Source: Fidelibacterota bacterium (GTDB lineage: Bacteria > Fidelibacterota > Fidelibacteria > Fidelibacterales > Fidelibacteraceae). Taken from it: a stretch of 39,922 nt of DNA. Where the stretch lies: contig JAQVTR010000012.1 in assembly GCA_028699915.1 (NCBI GenBank), positions 1 through 39,922 of the forward strand, in the 5' to 3' direction. Below are positions 38,633-39,922 of this stretch, one piece after another. The position numbers and the translations under genes were made by a program. Numbering within the stretch: position 1 is the stretch's first letter; each line of letters opens with the position of its first letter. Below the pieces are notes generated by a model that was not told the DNA's origin, did no database searches, and worked only from the letters and a program-made list of their open reading frames with translations.

Positions 38633-39922
38633 TCAATCCTTTCCGCCGGCAGTATCGGAAACGGATTTGCGTTGTTTCAGCGCATGTTCCGGGGTCATGA
38701 TCTTTTTCAGGGTTTGAGGGCTAAGGCTCTCGTGAAATTCTGCAAGACGGTGAGGGGGAATATCGCGGATAAGCAGCTTGTTATCGGCCGAAAAACGGAT
38801 CAGTTTTCCAACGATATCGTGTGCATCCTTAAATGCGACACCGTGATGTACCAGATATTCGGCGATCTCAACGCCGTAAAATTGCTCATCTTCCAGGGCT
38901 TGCCGGATAGTTTCGCTTTTCAGGGTGATCTGCGGCACAAATTTTAGCAATAATTCCAATTCCTCCTGAACAATATCCAGGCTTTCAAACAGAGGCTCTT
39001 TATCCAGCTGCATGTCCCGGTTATAGGTGAGGGGCAGGCCCTTCATCATCATCATCAGAGAAATGAGATTGCCGCTGATCTTGCCGCTGAATCCCCGCAA
39101 AAGTTCCAGAAGGTCCGCATTCTTTTTATGCGGCATCAGGGAAGACCCGGTGCAGAACGCTTCCGGGAGATCGACATAATCAAATTCCGCCGTGGAATAG
39201 AGTATCATGTCCGCCGCAAAACGTGAAATGTGCATCTGGATAAGGTTCAGGATGCTTAGCAGCTCAATCACATGGTCACGGTCGGAAACATGATCTTGGG
39301 CATTGCTTAATTCCTTCAGCTGCAGCAAAATTCCCTCGTCTGCCAGTTCGGAAAGCGCTTTTTTGTAGGATCCCGCGGAAACCGAGGATCCCGCCAGCGC
39401 GCCGGCGCCGATCTGCAGACGAAGATGCTTCGGATAATCCTGCAGGCGCAAACGATCGCGTCCGAACATCTCTGCATAGGCGTCGCAATAATCCCGGAAA
39501 CGGATGATCTGCGCACGCTGCGTGTGCGTATAACCTACAAAAGCTGCGTTGGCGTAGGCTTTTCCCAACCCCGCAAAGGCTGCTGTCAGGTTTTCCAGGA
39601 TCTGCAGTAAGATTGAGGAACGCGTAAGGCAGTAAAGCTTGACATCAAAGGCGATCTGATCATTGCGCGAGCGCAGCGTGTGGAGCTTATGGGCAAGTGC
39701 GCCGACGCTTTTTTCCAGCGTATTTTGCACGGCGGAATGGATATCCTCTTCGGCCGGATCGGCCTGGAATGCATTGCTGCGAATATCAGCCAACAGCGAT
39801 TGCAATGCGGCATTTAGAATCTGTTTTTCTTCCGGAGTAAGCAATTTCTCGAAGTAAAGGGCTTTTACATACAAAATGGAATGAAGGACATCATATTCCG
39901 CAAGTCTTATATCATAATGGAT
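38633..39922 (-). CDS. argH: Argininosuccinate lyase, 5' end beyond the window
   Basis: The last enzyme of arginine synthesis, which splits argininosuccinate into arginine and fumarate. About 429 residues are visible and the frame stays open to the window edge, reading YDIRLAEYDVLHSILYVKAL at the N-terminal side, so roughly the first 30 residues lie outside. The fumarase/aspartase-superfamily signature GSSLMPHKKNADLLELLRG is intact, as are LRSRNDQIAFD and the GYTHTQRAQ substrate loop. Length otherwise fits the family. It ends 176 bases upstream of etfB on the same strand with no obvious terminator between them. Confidence 0.93.
   Translation of the reverse strand: MHYDIRLAEYDVLHSILYVKALYFEKLLTPEEKQILNAALQSLLADIRSNAFQADPAEEDIHSAVQNTLEKSVGALAHKLHTLRSRNDQIAFDVKLYCLTRSSILLQILENLTAAFAGLGKAYANAAFVGYTHTQRAQIIRFRDYCDAYAEMFGRDRLRLQDYPKHLRLQIGAGALAGSSVSAGSYKKALSELADEGILLQLKELSNAQDHVSDRDHVIELLSILNLIQMHISRFAADMILYSTAEFDYVDLPEAFCTGSSLMPHKKNADLLELLRGFSGKISGNLISLMMMMKGLPLTYNRDMQLDKEPLFESLDIVQEELELLLKFVPQITLKSETIRQALEDEQFYGVEIAEYLVHHGVAFKDAHDIVGKLIRFSADNKLLIRDIPPHRLAEFHESLSPQTLKKIMTPEHALKQRKSVSDTAGGKD

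Overview
The window is about 40 kb from a Gram-negative (diderm), probably anaerobic bacterium. Evidence for the outer membrane is LptE- and LptF/G-type LPS export genes, two TonB-dependent receptors and many lipoprotein signals. Evidence for anaerobic redox metabolism is a GlpA-like flavoprotein pair and an Etf-linked FAD dehydrogenase set of the electron-confurcating lactate dehydrogenase type. An S46 dipeptidyl-peptidase, a Cys-type sulfatase and a BtuG-like beta-propeller lipoprotein suggest the FCB/Bacteroidota-like part of the tree (for example Neomarinimicrobiota, Cloacimonadota or Calditrichota). That placement is an inference from gene content, not from a marker phylogeny.

Layout. 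1-491 has no convincing gene. 492-2823 is a visibly GC-richer three-gene operon: ferredoxin-NADP reductase-like flavoprotein, adenosine deaminase, CYTH triphosphatase. 2974-5109 (minus) is an S46 peptidase. 5373-5561 is rpmB with a clear terminator. 5665-9228 holds an exonuclease III gene overlapping an LptE-like lipoprotein, an unknown membrane protein and an LptF/G permease. 9232-11542 holds a pyrimidine-nucleoside phosphorylase and a TPR protein. 11693-17227 holds uvrA overlapping two FAD oxidoreductases. 17496-19678 holds folK, a deoxynucleoside kinase, a small membrane protein and an SDR oxidoreductase. 19722-21263 is a sulfatase.

The most interesting region is 21320-34963. A near-consensus promoter followed by a TGGT-N3-ACCA element leads into eleven tightly packed, mostly overlapping genes. 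In order they are a lipoprotein phosphoesterase, a GntR/HutC repressor, a PurM-fold kinase resembling alpha-ribazole kinase CblS, an ADP-ribosylglycohydrolase-family enzyme, two BtuB-like receptors, a BtuG-like surface propeller, a BtuF-like binding protein, an adenosylhomocysteinase, a NupC-type nucleoside transporter and a DMT-family exporter/importer. My reading is a GntR-controlled system that captures a corrinoid or corrinoid-derived nucleoside and processes its nucleotide part. The outer parts (BtuB/BtuG/BtuF) are the firmer half; the enzymatic half is a hypothesis.

The right end is on the minus strand: etfB-etfA-FAD dehydrogenase (38456 down to 35054), then argH, which runs off the right edge without its start. 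No tRNA, rRNA, CRISPR array, insertion sequence or prophage gene was seen.
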